Shown one piece after another: positions 1 to 12,052 of a stretch of DNA of 64,000 nt. Below the pieces are notes generated by a model. That model was not told where the DNA came from and did not search any database. It worked only from the letters and a program-made list of their open reading frames with translations. The position numbers were made by a program, and so were the translations under genes. How positions within the stretch are numbered: the stretch's first letter is position 1; every line of letters begins with the position of its first letter. Source of the DNA: Turritopsis dohrnii (lineage: Eukaryota; Cnidaria; Hydrozoa; Anthoathecata; Oceaniidae); contig BQMF02000208.1 of assembly GCA_027922465.2 (NCBI GenBank), forward strand, positions 434,001-498,000, given 5' to 3'.

Positions 1-2386
1 ATTGCTATTTTGCCAAATAAAAATAAAAAGTTTATGAAAAACATTTTTTTTATTGATAAAGATGTCTACGCTCTCAAAAGACGTTGTTGTTATCGCGACT
101 TCAGCATTATTTTGAAAAATCAATGTGACGGATGTATAATTACAGGTAGCACACATTACTGTTTAATAATGAACTGATTACCTGTTTCTTATTCAAAGCG
201 ATTAATGTGAAGCAGAAAAGCGATTCATGTGAAGCGGAAAAGCGATTAAGTGCTTCAAATCGCTTTTTCGCTTGTTATCCTTCTCCCATAACTGTCACAT
301 TTATAAAAAATGTATACAAGATTGAGTTTTGAAACTCAATTAAAGATTGAAATGCTTGGAAAAATCCTTGAATATCTGTGTGTGTGAAGGAAAATAAAGT
401 TTTGATTATACTTTATTTCTTTATCAATTTCTTATATGTAGATCTTCTTATATGATGTCATTCCATTCCAATTTATAAAGAACCTCCCTAAATTCCATTT
501 TCATTTATGCAGTTCTTTGCTTATCAACTCAAAGATCTGCTTGAGTGCACAATTTCTGTGTTCATTTTGAAAGAATGATCTTGCTGGTATTGGCTGGCTG
601 TGATTTCTTATTGGAAAGGTCTATTATCTTGTATGTAACTGAATCGATCTATCACTCTAAATTATAAATAAGATAAAATAAATAAGATATATACTGGAGT
701 TTTTCATACATCTGGTTTTGTATCTTTCAGGAACCTCTTGATTCTCTGAAAAACTTTGTATGCGTGATTAAATTGCACGCATCATTGTACCTCACAAGTG
801 CGATCACACGTTTGAAATTTACGTGTGTTATCTGATATTTAACATGATTTGAAAGTATATATACCTCCTTTTAATAACTGTGAAAGCGACATAAAATGTA
901 TTAACATCTTTTTTGACTCGTTAACATCATACACTATACCCATGATCAAAAGATTTTTTTCACATAATGATGACAAATTCAGTCGTGTGATTAAATGTAC
1001 ACCAAGGACTTTTGTTGTGTGCGTTTGTGTGCAACCACACTCATCAAAAGGTGAACACTGGCTTAGAAGCGCCAATTGATAATTTTAATGATAATTATTG
1101 GTCACGGGATGAATATCTTTGTCATTTCCTATTTATTGGTGCTCTCTAGTGTCATGTCAGAGCTTGTCCTGCAAATCCTTTTTCTCTCAGTAATGAAGAG
1201 AAAAAGCTTGTAGTGGAAGTCTTCTCTACCAAAGTGAACAAGTACTTCCAAAAGTACCAGATGTTACAAGATGATCTGATGTGTCTTCAGTTACTCTGCA
1301 GACTGACTCGCATGACGTATTTTCGTCTTTATGTAATCCAGCATAATGAAGAGGCATTTTCCTTTATTTTTCAGTGTTTTCTTAGTTATTTTCAGTCTGT
1401 TTACACATTTCTTGTGATTTTTTCATTTTGGTCTTTATTTTTCATGTTTTTCAGTGTGTTTTTTTATTTGTTTGGGTTTTTCTGCCAATTTCTGTGTCAT
1501 TTTGTTCTGTAGTATGTCATACATTATCTAGATCAGTATTTTATTTCATTATTTTATCAATTTTGGTCAGTATTTTCTAAGGTTTGTATATATATAAGTT
1601 TCTGATTTCTCACTATAAATTTTATCCACTTCACTTTTCTCATCAATTAAAAAGAGTGGTCATGGAGTCAATATACTTCTATCATCAACATCTTTCATAA
1701 ATTTCTAATTTGGGCAAGTTGTTTGAATATACTCATTCGTTGCAAACACTTGTGTCCTCCATGGCTCTTGACCCCACAACATAGCACTTTGGATTGGACT
1801 GTTTGGTCTCCTTATTGTTTGATCCGAATTTCGAACTATTAAATGCTTTGCTTGTATATACATCAACTTATTATCAATAGTTCCCCAACAGACCTTTGTA
1901 ATATTTTAAATATTCAGCTCTTCAATGAACTATTTACTTTACTAGAGGCTATTCCATTAAATTTCTCATTAATGCAATTATAACGACATATCCATGCATC
2001 CTGAATTGGGTTCTTACCAAGAGTGAAATATCACAACCTGGGTTCACTTTGTTTTAGAAAGCTTAAATCGTCTTGCAAAACCTTATCCAAACAGCTAATG
2101 AACAGTATTATACTATTATTTATTTATTCTTTTGGTTACTTCTTTATTTATATTCATTTTTCATTGAAATAGTACCTTATTAATTGGTTTTATTTTTAAC
2201 TATTTAGTCATCTCCAGACTATAGATTGTAACAATATACATGAACTAAAATCTCGAATAAATAAAGATCCACATGTTAAACATGTAGCTACTGAGCAAGA
2301 ATGATATTTAACCTTCTCCCTTAATCTCTTAGGTAACAGTATATACAAACCATCAGCTATAACTGATATTCAGTATCCCTTGCACA
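1..2386. other. Upstream non-coding stretch
   Basis: I see no supported gene here. The open frames are short and low in complexity. At about 200-275 the phrase gaagc(a/g)gaaaagcgatt is repeated, and T-rich tracts run around 1350-1510 and 2100-2160. The stretch probably holds the promoter of the DNAJC9-like gene, but no clear core element is visible. Confidence 0.5.
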
Positions 2387-3535
2387 ATGAAATTTCTTGA
2401 AGAATTAAAAGATGTATTTGGCACTACATGTTTGTATACAGCTCTTGGTATTAGCAAAGAAGCTTGAAGACAAAGACATTAGAAAAGCTTACCATAAACT
2501 GTCCTTAAAATACCATCCTGACAGAACCACAGGTGAAGAAAACAAGGAACAAAACAAACTGAAATTTCAGGTTTTATCGAAAGTCCATTCCGTACTTTCG
2601 GATTCTGAACAAAGGGCTGTTTATGATGAGACAGGCGAATTATTAGATGAAAGTGATATCTGTACTGAGCAAAGAGATTGGGAAGTGTATTGGCGAATAT
2701 TGTTCAAAAAAGTTTCAAAAAAAGACATTGAGTTAATTGAAAAAGAATACAAAGGTTCAGAGGAGGAGATGAAGGACATCAAGAAGTACTATTTACAATT
2801 TGAAGGTGACATGAATGAGGTGATGAACCATGTTTTGTGTTGTACGCATGAAGACGAGGAGAGGTTTAGCGATTTCATTCAACAGTGCATTGACCGGGAA
2901 GAACTTCCAGCATTTGAAACGTTCACTAATGAAACTTGTGATAAAAGAAAAAAAAGAAGAAATAAGGTAAGATAATATGATATATCTTGGTACTCGTCAT
3001 TTATGTTGAGCTACGTTTGCAGGGAACCTTCTCTCGGTTGAGTCTTGACTCTTTCATCCCCAAATTCTGCCCAAATTTGAATGAATACATCGGCAATGTT
3101 GTTGACCACACAACTGTTTGTTCTTGAGACGTGTCCCGTCTCGTAAAACCTCTTCCAAGGATCATAAGATTTTAAAATCTTATCAGATTATTCCTTACAA
3201 AGTCATGGCCATCAACGAAGATGGTAGAGACACGTGAAAGCAAAGAGCTCAGTTCATTCTGTGCAATGTTCCTCTTATGAAGCGCTTTCTATGAGTTTAT
3301 TTGCCACCCTTGAGTTCTTATAATTTAGGCCCTGAAAGAAGAGCAGGAAGCCGCTGCTTATGTGAAAGAAATAGGTATAGATCCTAATGATGACTTGAAG
3401 CAGATTCTGCTGCGTAAGAATGCTGACCGTGAGAAGGAGGCGAAGAGCTTTTTTGACGATCTTGAAGCGAAGTATTGTCAACCGAAAAAGCCAAAAAAGC
3501 CCAAGGCAGCGGCCGTGAAAAGAAAGAGAAAATGA
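2387..3535 (+). CDS. DNAJC9: DNAJC9-like J-domain co-chaperone (2 exons, apparent frameshift)
   Basis: Two exons are seen: 2387-2966 (donor gtaaga) and 3329-3535 (acceptor taatttag), joined in phase 0. The protein starts MKFLEELKDVFGTTCLYTALG, followed by a J domain with the HPD motif (KYHPDRTTG), then an acidic/basic helical middle and a Lys/Arg-rich end (KKPKAAAVKRKRK). This is the DNAJC9 layout; in animals DNAJC9 is a nuclear HSP70 co-chaperone that also binds histone H3-H4. If one base is discounted the length is about 261 residues, close to the usual 260. The oddity is that the start frame hits TGA at 2465-2467, and the rest of the J domain reads one frame on, as if one T were inserted near 2464. 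An ATG at 2412 opens the later frame, but it replaces the conserved N-terminus with unrelated residues. A sequencing error or a recent null allele are the two readings; the rest of the gene is intact. The family is clear; whether this copy works is not. Confidence 0.85.
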
Positions 3536-3953
3536 AATGATTTCATTTTCACGATCATTCATGCCGAAAGCAACCCCCCTCTACGCGAAACTAGTTCTTT
3601 TACATCGATCGTATGTTGCAAATTTGATTAATTTATAAAAATATTTATGCCTTTCCATGTAATCTTTTTACTAGAAGAGAAAAATTTTACCAGACAAAAA
3701 AAGGAAAATGTTTTCATAATTTATATAGACCTTTTCGGAAATTTCATCACAACAGTCATTGTTGCATTTTCAGGCTGTCCACAAGTTAACATCATTCACA
3801 AATAACTGTAGAAATGTGAAACCAGAAGATATTTTCTATGATTTAATTTCCGAAAAGTTGTATAACGTTGATTTTATGCTAGATTTTCAGCTGAAACAAC
3901 AGACACCAAGGTCAGAAAGTAGTAATAATGCTTAAAAATGATCATTTTTTAGT
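3536..3953. other. 3' flank of DNAJC9-like gene
   Basis: This non-coding stretch follows the DNAJC9-like stop codon. I see no canonical AATAAA signal close to the stop and no open frame with recognisable content. Confidence 0.4.
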
Positions 3954-4119
3954 GAGGTTCGGAATTCCCGAGTTAGTAACTCGGAAAAGTTTAACGAGAA
4001 TAAAATTTCCGAGTTAATAACTCGAGAAAAATTAAAATTTAAAAATTTCCGAGTTAGTAACTCGGTTTGTGACGTCATAATGCGTAACTCGGTTTTGTAA
4101 CTCGGGAATTCCGAACCTC
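3954..4119. mobile_element. Short inverted-repeat element, GAGGTTCGG family (MITE)
   Basis: The element opens with gaggttcggaattcccgag and closes with its complement, ctcgggaattccgaacctc. The inside repeats the palindrome cgagttagtaactcgg. The flanks ttttttagt (left) and ttttttagt (right) look like a 9-bp target duplication. It is non-coding. A longer relative lies at 23317-24002. Long inverted ends with 9-bp duplications fit Mutator-like elements, but that class assignment is inference. Confidence 0.75.
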
Positions 4120-4940
4120 TTTTTTTAGTTAATATTGCTTTATTTGTTACCAAACATTAATGGAAAATGTGTGTGTCCCGTCTTTGAGTATATGTTTTAG
4201 TTATTTAACTACAGTTACTAAGTACCCAAGTATAAAATCTAGGATATTCAACCTAGTGAAACGATTCTAAGAAATGCTAGTGCTGCATCGTCTCAAAATT
4301 TCGTGTTGCTTATTCTTTGTCGTAGATCCTGCTAGTACTGATGCTTAACTTTTTGAGAAAACGTAAGGGTCGTAAGGTTGTAAAAGCATGGCACTTATAA
4401 GCTTAGCAAATCTAGGCTCGGATTAGGGTTTTCTAAGCATTATCCCGACCCTTTTAAAAAATGCTTGAAAACTATTAATGTTCGGCTTGGCTTGACCAGC
4501 ACGTGTGTTTAAAATAGTTTCAGAAAACATCGAACCTTTTGTCAGGCAAAATTTTCAAAAGGATTTCAAGGAAAGTTGTGTTTAAGATATTTTATGTAAA
4601 ATATTTTATGTAAGAAAAGACTGTTCCTTTACTGTGTTTCATTAAAACTTGATTTACACTGCATGGCTTTTTATTCAAATGTCTGAATTTTTCTGTATGT
4701 AGGTATTAAGCATATTTTAAGCCTGATTTGACCGTTTTCATAAGCATCATATCTCAACAAAATTCATTTACTGACAAGTATACTTGAAGTATGCTTGAGC
4801 TTTATCTAGACCAGCATAAACATATCCCTGACTTTGAATTTTTCATTGCTTATAAAAAGAAATATGTAGCACTCACCAAAGTATGTTTTGTTTCTTACGG
4901 CATTTTAGCACATTCTTTCTTCAGGTGTATAAAACGGTGA

Positions 4941-5061
4941 CCCAGTGAGCATGTTTATTGAAAAACCTCTGCGAAGGAGTGCATTTCTAAAGAAACACAC
5001 ACTATTTCAATAAAAATGCTCTTCATTGCAGTGACTTTTTGACGATTCTTCCTTTAGTGGG
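4941..5061 (+). mobile_element. CCCAGTG-family MITE, copy 1
   Basis: This is one of eight copies of a roughly 120-bp imperfect palindrome. It starts cccagtgagca, runs through tgcgaaggagtgcatttcta and tttcaataaaaatgctcttc, then gcagtgactttttgacgat, and ends near tttagtggg. It is non-coding. Confidence 0.75.
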
Positions 5062-5199
5062 ATGAAACTGTGTTAAGCAACTATACTCAGGGATGTTGAT
5101 AAAATATTTTGATAGTTTATCACCCTCATAAGAAGTTTACATCATGCATCAGTTGCTAAGCAACTTATTAGCAATTTTGAAATCCGTAATGAGAGAAGT

Positions 5200-5590
5200 G
5201 GTATGTTTTTTTTGCGACTTTTGGCCAAATTCGCAAAAATAAATCCACGCAAAACGTGAAGACATGAGCGATTCGCGAAAAAAATCCACGCAAAAATTTA
5301 TGATTTTATTTGCTCATTTTTTGGCTCTGTGTACGTTTCGTATGTTAACTTATTTCCTTGTACTTATCAAGTACCCATTGGTTTTGCAATGTGGCGGCAG
5401 GCATGGAAATGGCAATTTTTGCTGCTACTTCTTAGCTATATTATAAAATACAGGCATTACACTTTGTGCTCATTCGCAAAAATAAATCCAAACATTTTCC
5501 TTGAGAAAGCTCTGAATCGCAAAAATTAATCCACGCAAAACCCTCTCAAACCGTGGCTCGCAAAAATTAGCCCACGCAAAAAAAATCCCC
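5200..5590. repeat. Short direct repeats (cgcaaaaatwaatccacgcaaa)
   Basis: The phrase tcgcaaaaataaatccacgc and close variants recur at about 5229, 5277, 5478, 5518 and 5559. The tract abuts the inverted-repeat element at 5638. No coding content is recognised. Confidence 0.5.
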
Positions 5591-5637
5591 TTAAGGTATT
5601 TTGGATGAAAAAGGTTTTATTTCGACTAGCAAACACC

Positions 5638-5748
5638 CAACCTCGTCCAAGAGGGTTTTCTGTTTTCTTGACTTTTCGATATACGGGTTTGCCGCCATCC
5701 GTATACCGAAAAGGCAAGAAAAGAAGCCCTGGGGACGAGTTTGGCAAA
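5638..5748. mobile_element. CAACCTCGTCC-family foldback MITE, copy 1
   Basis: The left arm begins caacctcgtcc and continues to cttttcgatatac. The right arm is its complement, with gtataccgaaaaggcaagaa and ccctggggacgagtttg. The flanks gcaaacacc and gcaaacgcc look like a 9-bp target duplication with one mismatch. It is non-coding; three relatives occur in the window. Confidence 0.75.
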
Positions 5749-6397
5749 CGCCTGCCACTTTTTTGTACGTTTTATTAATTTGGTCTGGGACAACCATCAG
5801 ACTGTTATCAAAAATAAAATAAAATTAACAAACGATTGGCTCTCTCGTGGTGGAGATTCCCTGGTACAAAAACGCTCATGCTGGTAATGGTAATGTTCAT
5901 AATAAACTTTAATTAAGCAGCTTGAGTTCTGAAATACTGAACTTCGTACAACGAAAAATCAAAAATCCTTTGCACAAGGATCCTGAAATACTGACAAAAA
6001 AATTTAAAAAGCTGCTTTTTATGGAAAAAAAATACATATAACCATCATCTCCATAAAAATCAATACAAAAAACGGTAGTGTTAATTTGTTAAATGATCTA
6101 TATGTAAAGCAGAGGAGTATGGGTAGTGTGAATTGTGGAATTGCCGTCAACCAACAGCATACAGTTATTTTTTTTATCAGCAACCCTAGGTAAATCTTCA
6201 AAAAAATTAAGCAACTTTCTTGAGGAGCTTTTGTATAAGCAACATAAAATTTCTAGCATGTGATATTTTTTCATAAGGTTTCATCTGCTTAACAAATTCT
6301 AAACGGAATCCGAAGTTTACCAGAGGACACACTGTAGAAGTTTATATTTGTTTTATGGTTTGATTATAAAATCTTGCTTATTTTCTTTCTCCAGTAT

Positions 6398-6577
6398 ATA
6401 TATATGTTACACGGGGATTGTGATAAATTCGGGGATTATGCATATTTACCAGTTACTTTACTTAATTCCCGATAGGGTTAGGGTAAGGGTTAGGGTTAGG
6501 GTTAGGGTTATTATGCATAATAACCGGGGAATATGCATAATTCCCAATTTATCATATTCCCCGTAACATATATATAT
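6398..6577. mobile_element. Inverted-repeat element carrying TTAGGG repeats
   Basis: The left arm (tatatatgttacacgggga, then gtgataaattcggggattat) is matched by its complement on the right (ccaatttatcatattccccg, then taacatatatata). The middle, 6474-6510, is a run of about six TTAGGG-type units, the animal telomere motif. It looks like a small mobile or foldback element that has captured or expanded telomere-like repeats. Confidence 0.65.
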
Positions 6578-7455
6578 ATATGTATATATGCCACCCGTTC
6601 GCTTGAATGTTATTTGACGTTTCAAAAGTAGAAATATTTGATAAATGCTTGAAAAAATAAAATTTATGTAAGAGCAACCGTTAGGCAACTTTTCTAGGGA
6701 TTTTAAGGCTTTTTAAAGCAACTTTTCCTAGGCGGTCAAAAGCTGGGTTGCTTATGAAAAAAAAATACGTGTATTATGTTGTTGCGTGGCTAGGATTTAA
6801 TAGTTAATGACCGGAAAAGATTAAAAATGTGGTCAACGGATTATGGTAAAATTGACAGATTGACATTCATTCTTCTTATCTCCTTAGTTTTTAAATCATC
6901 TGAAATAGCTAATACCATACTCGCCGATACATAATAGGTAATTTTTCCTTTAATCGTTTAGACGTAAACACGTATATAGGAGAGGTGGTAGCTTTATTTA
7001 AAGTACCATCTACACGGTAAATTTTATGGACGCAGCCTGAGAACAAAAACGTCAAGATGTCACTCCGCGATGAAGAGCATTTTTGTCGAAATTCTGTGTA
7101 TATTTCTATAGAAATACATTCCTTTGCAGACACCTTTTAAGAAAGTTGCCCACGGCTTTGGTTTTCGAATGTCACCAATCATTATGAAAGTCACCCCATG
7201 AAGTAATTTCTCAAATTTTGACACAAAGGACATCATCAAGTGACAAACATAAGAAACACTTAGGTTATTGTGTCTTAAACCTTTTTACTCCATTAGTATA
7301 AACACAATAAATAGGATTTACGGATTATCTCATTAAACTAAAGAAAGAGAAAATGAGTAAGAGAGATCTCTACTGTGTCACAGCTATAACCTCATAAAGC
7401 CTGTGACGACATAAACTAACTATTTCAGTTTAAAGAACTGGCAAGGTGACTACCG

Positions 7456-7542
7456 CAACCTCGTCCCCAGGGCGTCTTGCCTTTTCGATATATCTGCATG
7501 ACGGATATCGAAAAGGCAAGAAGCCCTGGGAACGAGATTGGT
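7456..7542. mobile_element. CAACCTCGTCC-family foldback MITE, copy 2
   Basis: The arms are caacctcgtccccagggcgt on the left and the complement ccctgggaacgagattg on the right, around gccttttcgatat and atatcgaaaaggc. The flanks gtgactaccg and gtgactgccg form a 10-bp duplication with one mismatch. It is non-coding. Confidence 0.8.
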
Positions 7543-7682
7543 GACTGCCGCGGTTAAGTTTCCAAAAGGCCAGGGAGGACACCCAAACATTGGAATATAT
7601 TGAAAAACTATTTTTGATTTAAGAAGTTGACTTAAGCGCTTAAAAATGATTAACTGATCAAACTTGTAAACCTCAAAAATCA

Positions 7683-7786
7683 AAGAACCCTGGGGACGAA
7701 ATTAGGTAGTAGGTAGATAACTAATTGCTTCGCCGTGTCAGTACACCGAAAAGGCAAGACGCCCTCCTGGGGACGAAATTGGGCAG
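7683..7786. mobile_element. CAACCTCGTCC-family element, copy 3 (rearranged)
   Basis: Two right-arm pieces (ccctggggacgaaatt) lie in the same orientation around caccgaaaaggcaagac, instead of in a foldback. This looks like a partial or rearranged copy of the same family. The flanks gtagataac and cagataac resemble each other weakly. Confidence 0.5.
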
Positions 7787-7822
7787 ATAACAGCTTTTCT
7801 TCTTAGTAATGTACTGACATCA

Positions 7823-8197
7823 TTGTCAAAAGCGCTTCTTAGGAAAGGAGGTGCAGTATTGGACACACCAAAGTTTCTTATCAGACATGCAATACTATTA
7901 CTAATAATATTTCTACATATGGATTTTATATTGGTAAAAGGAAAGGGAACATTAAAGATGGCACCGGCAATAACTTTAATTGTGTCTATATGTGCGTTTT
8001 TCCTTGTACAATATCGAGAAGATTATTCCATGATCTATCATTATGATGATGATACCACTAGATTCAGTCTTCACGTGTGTATAGCTTTAGGTGTTGTATT
8101 TCTAATCACATGTCTCCCAAGCTCTATTTACATTGTAATCGCGATAGTCGAAAGGTCTATTTACACTATAATATTAGATGTATCTACTATAGAGTAG
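7823..8197 (+). CDS. Unassigned ORF with hydrophobic segments (doubtful)
   Basis: This open frame of about 124 codons has three hydrophobic stretches (around HAILLLIIFLHMDFIL, MAPAITLIVSICAFFL and CIALGVVFLITCLPSSIYIV). It opens on TTG; the first ATG is at about 7919. No family is recognised. The last stretch faintly recalls a membrane helix of a rhodopsin-like receptor, but that is not evidence enough. It may be one exon of a gene or an old gene piece, and AT-rich DNA often gives hydrophobic frames by chance. Confidence 0.15.
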   Translation: MSKALLRKGGAVLDTPKFLIRHAILLLIIFLHMDFILVKGKGTLKMAPAITLIVSICAFFLVQYREDYSMIYHYDDDTTRFSLHVCIALGVVFLITCLPSSIYIVIAIVERSIYTIILDVSTIE

Positions 8198-8375
8198 TTT
8201 CATGGGACAATTTGAGTTCATCAAACTTTTTGCAGGAAAGTCTTATGAAAATGTTTGAAAGAACGAGGCATGACGTAATTTTATGCTCACTGACCCAAGC
8301 GAATGTAACAAGGTTTTCACCATGAAGTTTTAATGAACTCAATTTGTCACATGAACTGTATGTATAACATAACAT

Positions 8376-9259
8376 TGGGAGCGTTTAATTTTGAAACAAT
8401 CACAATAATGACGCACATATAGTAGAGATTCATGGACAGATAAATACTGGATTACACTACGTAATAATTAAATCTCTACTGTAAAACTCAGCAAATTGTT
8501 GGATATTCTCAGCAGTGAGAATAGGCCTTTAAAATCGAACAAAATCACTTGATAGATATTGAAATCAATGTTGAAAAAAGTGATTGAAAGCGATTTTCTC
8601 GATTGAATAAGTTATATAATTTCTCTAATAAAAAAAGACAATATTTGAATTACTTTTTCCATGTCAGGCTTTAAAAAAAGAAAACGACTCTGACGTAAAT
8701 TGTGTCATTTTAGTTATGTGTTAAAGCTTAAAGAGTATTATACCTCATAAGTCTTATGACTATGTTTAACCCACAGCCAAAACCAACCAAAAAGCTTTTT
8801 TAAAATTTCTTGTCATCTGATTCGAAAAATGAAAAAAAAAAGTTTTCTGTTTGAAATTGTGTGTTTCCTGCTTTGCCTAGTGGAAAATGCACCTCATATT
8901 AAAATGTCTTTGTGAAAACCACCACGAACATCATTTTTTTCTCAGTTTGCAAGTTTCCAATGGTTTCTATTTTCATAATTGCGTGTAAAAATTGTCATTA
9001 CTAATATTGTATCTTGGGATTGGATGGTGTCGAAAACAAATGATGCATGTCAAAAGAAGCGCGAAAAATATTCTCTGAGAGGGAGAGAAGTGGAGAATCT
9101 GCTAAATTTGTATTTTAAAAGTCCGTTTCGTCACATGCTTTTGATTTCACTGACTCTTGGATTAAATAAACAATAGCACGTTTGATTCGAAAAAAAAGCT
9201 TGTCAGTTCAAGTTTGTTTGTAGATTTATAATCTGTTTTGAAACGAGCGTTATGGTGCG
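8376..9259. other. 5' flank of the multi-lectin gene
   Basis: This AT-rich non-coding DNA runs up to the start codon at 9260. It should contain the promoter and 5' UTR, but I cannot point to a convincing core promoter motif. Confidence 0.4.
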
Positions 9260-12052
9260 ATGTCTCTGTGGAAAGCGGTTATTGTAGTTTCAACGTTATT
9301 AACTATAGGTAAGACTGTTGTTTTTGCAAAAGATGTCAAAACTAGCTTGTTATTTGACATTATACACGTGTTTTGCACGTGGATGTTTTAAACTTGAAGT
9401 CAGCGGAGAAGAGATGTTTTGAAGCCAGTGACTAAAATGTACGAACTATATGATCATAATATGCCATATTATGATCAGCTGAAATACAAATACATGTAGC
9501 ATGAGTACTGAATGAATGTAAACTATAACGTTTTGAACATGTTTAGCTTTCATAAAGAACACATGTTTTCTTAAATTACATAATATAACTTTTTAAAAAA
9601 TTCCTTACTGGTTAGATATTCGATATGCCATTTTGTATTTATGTTTTTGTATGTACAGAGATCTTTGTTTGCTGAGTAGAAATGGACAGGTCTTTTGGTT
9701 GCCACTCTCCCTCATGATAACAATTGGATCCAAAATGTCCTCAAGTATGGGATGGCGATTACGTTAAAATTTCCAAAATTTTATATACTACTTTACGATG
9801 CTTGAGGAAAAACCCTACTGCTCGATGAGATTTACCGGGCAAAAGATCTTTAATGTTTAAAAGCATTTGGATGAAAAAATATAATTAACTGAAACAATCG
9901 GTTTTGATCATCCAGATATGCTGAATATAATAGAAAATATTCACAGTTCTATTATTTCTATGGCCCTATTATTCTTCCATTATGTAGTGCTCACACCATC
10001 TTTTACATGCATTGGATGTTTTTCAGTTGGCAGATTCTATTTTTTTGAATGTTTTTGTAGAAGGGCTAAAGAAGTTGCCAAAGTGCATTATGTTACTATA
10101 AACAGCGTCTAATTTCAAAAATTTCTATGCTGTACCAACTGGTGTTACTCCCAAGTTAAAAATCTCACACACTTTTTCCGTACATTATAAAACATGAACC
10201 GACCAGAACCCAGCAGGAACCCACCAAGAACCGACCAGAACCCAGTAGAGACATACCAATACGGACCTAGCAAACGGGACCCAGGACCATAAAATCAAAG
10301 GTGGGACCCAAAACCCACGACCCTAAAATCAAAAGTGAGACCAGAGACCCTAAAATCAAAAGTGAGACCAGAGACCCTAAAATCAAGGGTGGGACAGGGC
10401 ATCTTAACATCAAAGGTGGGACCCAGGACCCAGGACTCTCAATTCAAAAGTCAGACCCGGGATCTGGGTGTTGAAAGTGTGCACAAAAATTCTCTAAACA
10501 AACAATTCTCTTGAAAAGATATTATATTAACACACAGTATCACCTTTGATCTTAGGATCCTGGGTCCTGGGTCCCACCTGTGATTTTGAGGGTCCCGGGT
10601 CACGTTTGCAGGGTTTGTATTGATGGGTCTCTGCTGGGTTCTGGTCGGTTCTTGGTGGGTTTCTGCTGGGTTCTGGTCGCCTCTGGTCGGTTCATGTTTT
10701 ATCAAGTACGACTTTTCTCAATTTTGGGGTCTCTTTATAATGCATAATTGTGTTGCAATAAGAAGGTGATACTACTGTAGTGTGTGTAGCTTTTGAACTC
10801 CTAAATTTTCTTGGTTCAGCTTCACCATTTCATTTCAATTGTATTTTGATAAAGTGCAAAGATCTAATATTTGTTTATCAGTTACATGTAGTGAGTGGAA
10901 ATTTCTTCCACTTCTCACTTTACATCATGATTATGCATTGTATTAATCAAATCGGAGATCTTGAAACTGAGATCTCAAAACGACAAAGAATTGTAAACAA
11001 AACTATTATATACCAGACTTGTAATCAACTTTTAAAGCTCTATAACATGCCAAAATATAATTTTCCATCTCAGAACTAAGCATAACTGTCCATCTGGTTG
11101 TACATAGCTTGACTAAAAGGATGTGTGTTGTGGTTGCAAGAATTTTTCTCTTAGAGAATAATTGATGAGGATCCAGAGTTGTCTGAGCATTACTGTTAAT
11201 AGTTGATAAAACCAGACAAAATGATGTGAGACCTTTCACACTTGGACTAAGGGAGTGACTTTGATAGAGTTTATTTTAGATTGCAACCCTGGCATTCGGG
11301 TATCAATAGCAGACGTTTTCTCCATAAAAATCACTTGCACCATTGTGCTTCTGTACCCTGTGATTAAAGACAAAGTAAAATAACTGCATTGAGTAGAAAG
11401 TCCAATCACTTTCGACTGTCAGTAAAATCCTTAAAAATCTTCATGAATTTTGTAGTCATTTAAGACTGTTCTCAAGCAAAAAAATATCACCCTCTCTTGG
11501 TTATGTATAGGTGTAGTCATCTACGTTTATTGTAAAGAAAGTTTTTATTGGCTTTTCACAAAGGACATTTCAAATCTGATAATTAATAATCTAACCTAAT
11601 TTTTGTTTGGGATTGACTGGATATCAAGAAGTTGAGAACATTTTATAGACTACACTTGCTTGCAATTCCTTTTCTTACAAAAAACTGTTAAAAATTGACG
11701 TTTTTATGAAAATTGACATGAAAAATTTTCCTTCATAATCTATTAACGAATGAACTTATTGTATGATGCATCAAGATAAAGTTAAGCAATACATTTAAAT
11801 TAGATTTATGCCCTAGAAACTTCGTAGTTTTTGCGAAATACTTTGTGAAACACATGGAGTTTTTTTTTGGTGCACCCAGTATGATAAATGAATAAAAACT
11901 AAAACTTTAACAACATTCAGATAAGGCTAAACATTTTTATGTTTCTATTTATAAGTACCCACTTTTGTGATTTAAAGCTGTTAATATGCTCTTGTATCCA
12001 GGCACAATTTACTGTTTCTACTACCGCACTGTAAATTTAGATGCCACCAATG
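9260..12052 (+). CDS. Lectin gene exons 1-2: signal peptide
   Basis: Exon 1 (9260-9308) encodes MSLWKAVIVVSTLLTI and has donor gtaaga. Exon 2 (12002-12052) encodes GTIYCFYYRTVNLDATN and ends at gtgagt. Both junctions are phase 1. The hydrophobic core fits a signal peptide. The upstream ATG at 9252 is in another frame and soon stops, so 9260 is chosen. The 2.7-kb intron 1 contains the foldback element at 10187-10702. Confidence 0.6.

Noticed and set aside
839..1512. Small ORFs near the window start
   Set aside because: They overlap on both strands, some with non-ATG starts, and are low in complexity with no family resemblance.
3932..4153. Minus-strand ORF of 73 codons
   Set aside because: It lies wholly over the inverted-repeat element at 3954-4119 and only translates its palindromes.
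6474..6510. Chromosome end
   Set aside because: The TTAGGG run is very short, internal and inside an inverted-repeat element, with ordinary genes on one side and repeats on the other.
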